A stretch of 64,000 nt of DNA from Portunus trituberculatus (lineage: Eukaryota; Arthropoda; Malacostraca; Decapoda; Portunidae). The notes under the pieces were generated by a model, which saw only the letters and a list, made by a program, of their open reading frames with translations, was not told where the DNA came from and searched no databases. Of this stretch, positions 61,903 through 64,000 are shown piece after piece (position 1 is the stretch's first letter; every line of letters starts with the position of its first letter). The DNA is taken from NCBI RefSeq assembly GCF_017591435.1, contig NC_059256.1, positions 353,374 through 417,373 of the forward strand, read 5' to 3'. A program made the position numbers and the translations under genes.

Positions 61903-64000
61903 TTTTACATTACAAGGGCACTGGCCAAGGGAAAACAAAGTGTTGGAAAAAAAAAATCCCGCTGGTTGCCAGGCCCTGTTAAGAGGAAAGTAGGAGAAAG
62001 AGAAAAAACAAAAAAATCTAAAAGGAGGGTCCAGTTAACGTAAGAGGTGTCTTGACACTCCTCTTTTGAAAGAGTTTAAGTCATAGGCAGGTGGAAATAC
62101 AGACACAGGTAGAGAGTTCCAGAGTTTACCAGTGTAGGGAATGAAGGAGTGAAGATACTGGTTAACTCTTGCATTAGGAAGATGGACAGAATAGGGATGA
62201 GAAGAAGTAGAGAGTCTTGTGCGGTAGAAGACAGATAAAGATGCAACATTGCGGCGGTGACTTAAAGAATCAAGACAGTCAGTTAGAGGAGAAGAGTTGA
62301 TAAGACGAAAAGCTTTAGATTCCACCTTGTTTAGTAAAGCTGTGTGTGGATCCCCAGACATGAGAGCCATACTCCATACACGGGCGGATAAGGCCCTGTA
62401 CAGAGCAAGCAGCTGGGAGGGAGAGAAAATGGACGAAGACGCCATAGGACACCTAACTTCTTGGAAGCTGATTTAGCAAGAGTAGAGATGTGAAATTTCC
62501 AGTTTAGATTTTTAGTGAAGGATAGACCGAGTGTGTTTAATGTAGAGGAGAGGGAAGTTGAGTGTTATTGAAGAAGAGAGGATAGTTGTCTGGAAGGTTA
62601 TGTCGAGTAGATAGTTGTAGAAATTGAGTTTTGAGGCATTGAACAAAACCAGGTTTTCTCTGCCCCAATCAGAAACAAGTGAAAGATCAGAAGTTAGGCG
62701 TCCTATAGCATCTCGCCTTGAGTCATTTAATTGTTGTTGGGTTGGGCGTCTGTTGAACGCTGTTGAATAATGCAGGTGGTATCATCAGCATAGGAGTGGA
62801 TAGGGCATTGAGTCAGATTTAGGAGATCATTGATGAATAATAGAAAGAGAGTGGGTGATAGGACAGAACCCTGTGGAACACCACTGTTGATAGTTTTAGG
62901 GAAGAACAGTGACCGTCTACTACAGCAGCAATAGAACGATCGGAAAGGAAACTGGAGATGAAGGTACAGAGAGAAGGATAGAATCCGTAGGAGGGTAGTT
63001 TAGAAATTAAAGATTTGTGCCAGACTCTATCGAAGGCTTTCGATATGTCAAGGCCGACAGCAAAGGTTTCACCGAAGTCCCTAAAGAGGATGACCAAGAT
63101 TCAGTTAGGAAAGTAAGAAGATCACCAGTAGATCTGCCTTTACGGAAACCATACTGGCAATCAGAGAGAAGGTTGTGAGCTGATAGATGCCTCATTATCT
63201 TCCTATTAAGGATAGACTCAAAGGCTTTAGAAAGGCAGGAAATCAAAGCTATAGGGCGGTAGTTAGAAGGATTGGAGTGGTCACCTTTTTAGGGACAGGT
63301 TGAATGTGAGCAAACTTCCAGCAAGAAGGATAAATAGAAGTAGAGACACAGATGAAAGAGTTTGACCAGGCAGTGAGCGAGTTCGGAAGCACAGTTTTTG
63401 AGAACAACAGGAGGGACTCCATCCGGACCGTAAGCCTTCCGAGAATCAAGGCCAGAGAGGGCCAGGAAAACGTCTTTATAAAGAATTTTAATTTTAGGGA
63501 TGAAGTAGTCAGAGGGTGGAGGAGTAGGAGGAATATGCCCAGAATCATCCAAAGTTGAGTTGGTAGCAAAGGTTTGAGCGAAGAGTTCAGCTTTAGAAAA
63601 GAAGAGACAGCTGTAGAGCCATCTGGATGAAGTAAAGGAGGGAAAGACGAAGAAGTAAAGTTGTTAGAGATATTATTGGCTAGATGCCAGAAATCTCGAG
63701 AGGAGTTAGAATTGGAAAGACTTTGACATTTTCTATTGATGAAAGAGTTTTTAGTAAGTTGGAGAATAGATTTGGCATGATTACGGGCAGAAATATATAG
63801 GGCATGAGTTTCAGCAGTTGGATGGCTACGGAACCGTTTGTGAGCCGCCTCTCTATCATTGACAGCACGAGAACAAGCAGAGTTAAACCAAGGCTTTTTA
63901 GCTTTAGGGTTAGAGAAAGTATGAGGAATGTATAGCTCCATGCCAGAGATAATCACCTCTGTTATGCGCTCGGCACAAAGAGAAGGATCTCTGACATGAA
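61886..64000 (-). mobile_element. LINE-B, best-preserved copy (3' half), runs off the window
   Basis: A minus-strand Jockey/CR1-like LINE. From the window edge it has the region between endonuclease and RT (WFNSACSRAVNDREAAHKRF, HALYISARNHAKSIL). RT follows with DSGHIPPTPPPSDYFIP, LDSRKAYGPDGVPPVVLKNC, FESILNRKIMRHLSAHNLLS, DCQYGFRKGRSTGDLLTFL, VGLDISKAFDRVWHKSLISK and HSYADDT near 62790-62810. The C-terminus is SHRRNVASLSVFYRTRLSTS and YTGKLWNSLPVSVFPPAYDL near 62050-62240. The 3' UTR ends in a poly-A tail (61887-61907) beside (TA)n. Frameshifts near 63530, 63260, 63090 and 62900 inactivate it. Confidence 0.88.

Overview
This is animal nuclear DNA, most likely from a decapod crustacean and probably a crab. 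The evidence is spliced GT-AG exons, several arthropod-type retrotransposon families, PIF/Harbinger and Mutator-like DNA transposons, tRNA-derived SINEs and very long (TA)n, (GA)n and (GT)n tracts. The organism call is an inference from this repertoire. Nothing bacterial (operons, ribosome binding sites, CRISPR) is present. Most of the long open frames inside simple repeats are artefacts.

Layout: 1-13938 is one copy of an I-superfamily LINE (here LINE-A: RRM plus CCHC ORF1, APE endonuclease, reverse transcriptase, RNase H). It is broken by two nested insertions. The first is a complete LTR retrotransposon on the minus strand (1512-7744, 639-bp LTRs, CTAG target duplication). The second is a PIF/Harbinger transposon (8708-13506). 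13939-15480 is a LINE-A copy with an inverted 5' part. 16500-22529 is a LINE-A copy complete at both ends with an 11-bp target duplication. 23535-27440 and 28795-29806 hold further rearranged LINE-A copies carrying solo LTRs. 27853-28790 is an orphan gag-like gene, 30264-32053 a decayed Mutator-like transposase, and 32842-37127 a different LINE (LINE-C). 37808-39075 is a second, 5'-truncated copy of the LTR element. LINE-B (Jockey/CR1-like) fragments are scattered throughout.

The one convincing host gene lies on the minus strand from about 56020 to 41134. Three in-phase exons (55751-56020, 48078-48485, 41134-42918) encode 820 residues of an open-ended protein. It has about six ankyrin repeats followed by a Mab-21/cGAS-like nucleotidyltransferase domain that keeps all three catalytic carboxylates. 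It is therefore a candidate ankyrin-fused cGAS-like receptor of innate immunity. Its introns contain a decayed Ty3/gypsy element, SINEs, LINE-B, a recent CR1-like LINE with an SGNH-esterase ORF1 (49366-53424) and large microsatellites. 56275-64000 contains LINE-B copies, a probable solo LTR inside a TA tract, an inverted-repeat element and a 1.3-kb pure (TA)n.

The two most notable items are these. (1) The LTR retrotransposon at 1512-7744 has the pol order protease-integrase-RT. It carries a captured piece of an innexin (gap-junction) gene in place of the RT catalytic motif and most of RNase H. (2) The ankyrin-cGLR gene, which also has a 72-bp copy of its own catalytic exon in the adjacent intron.
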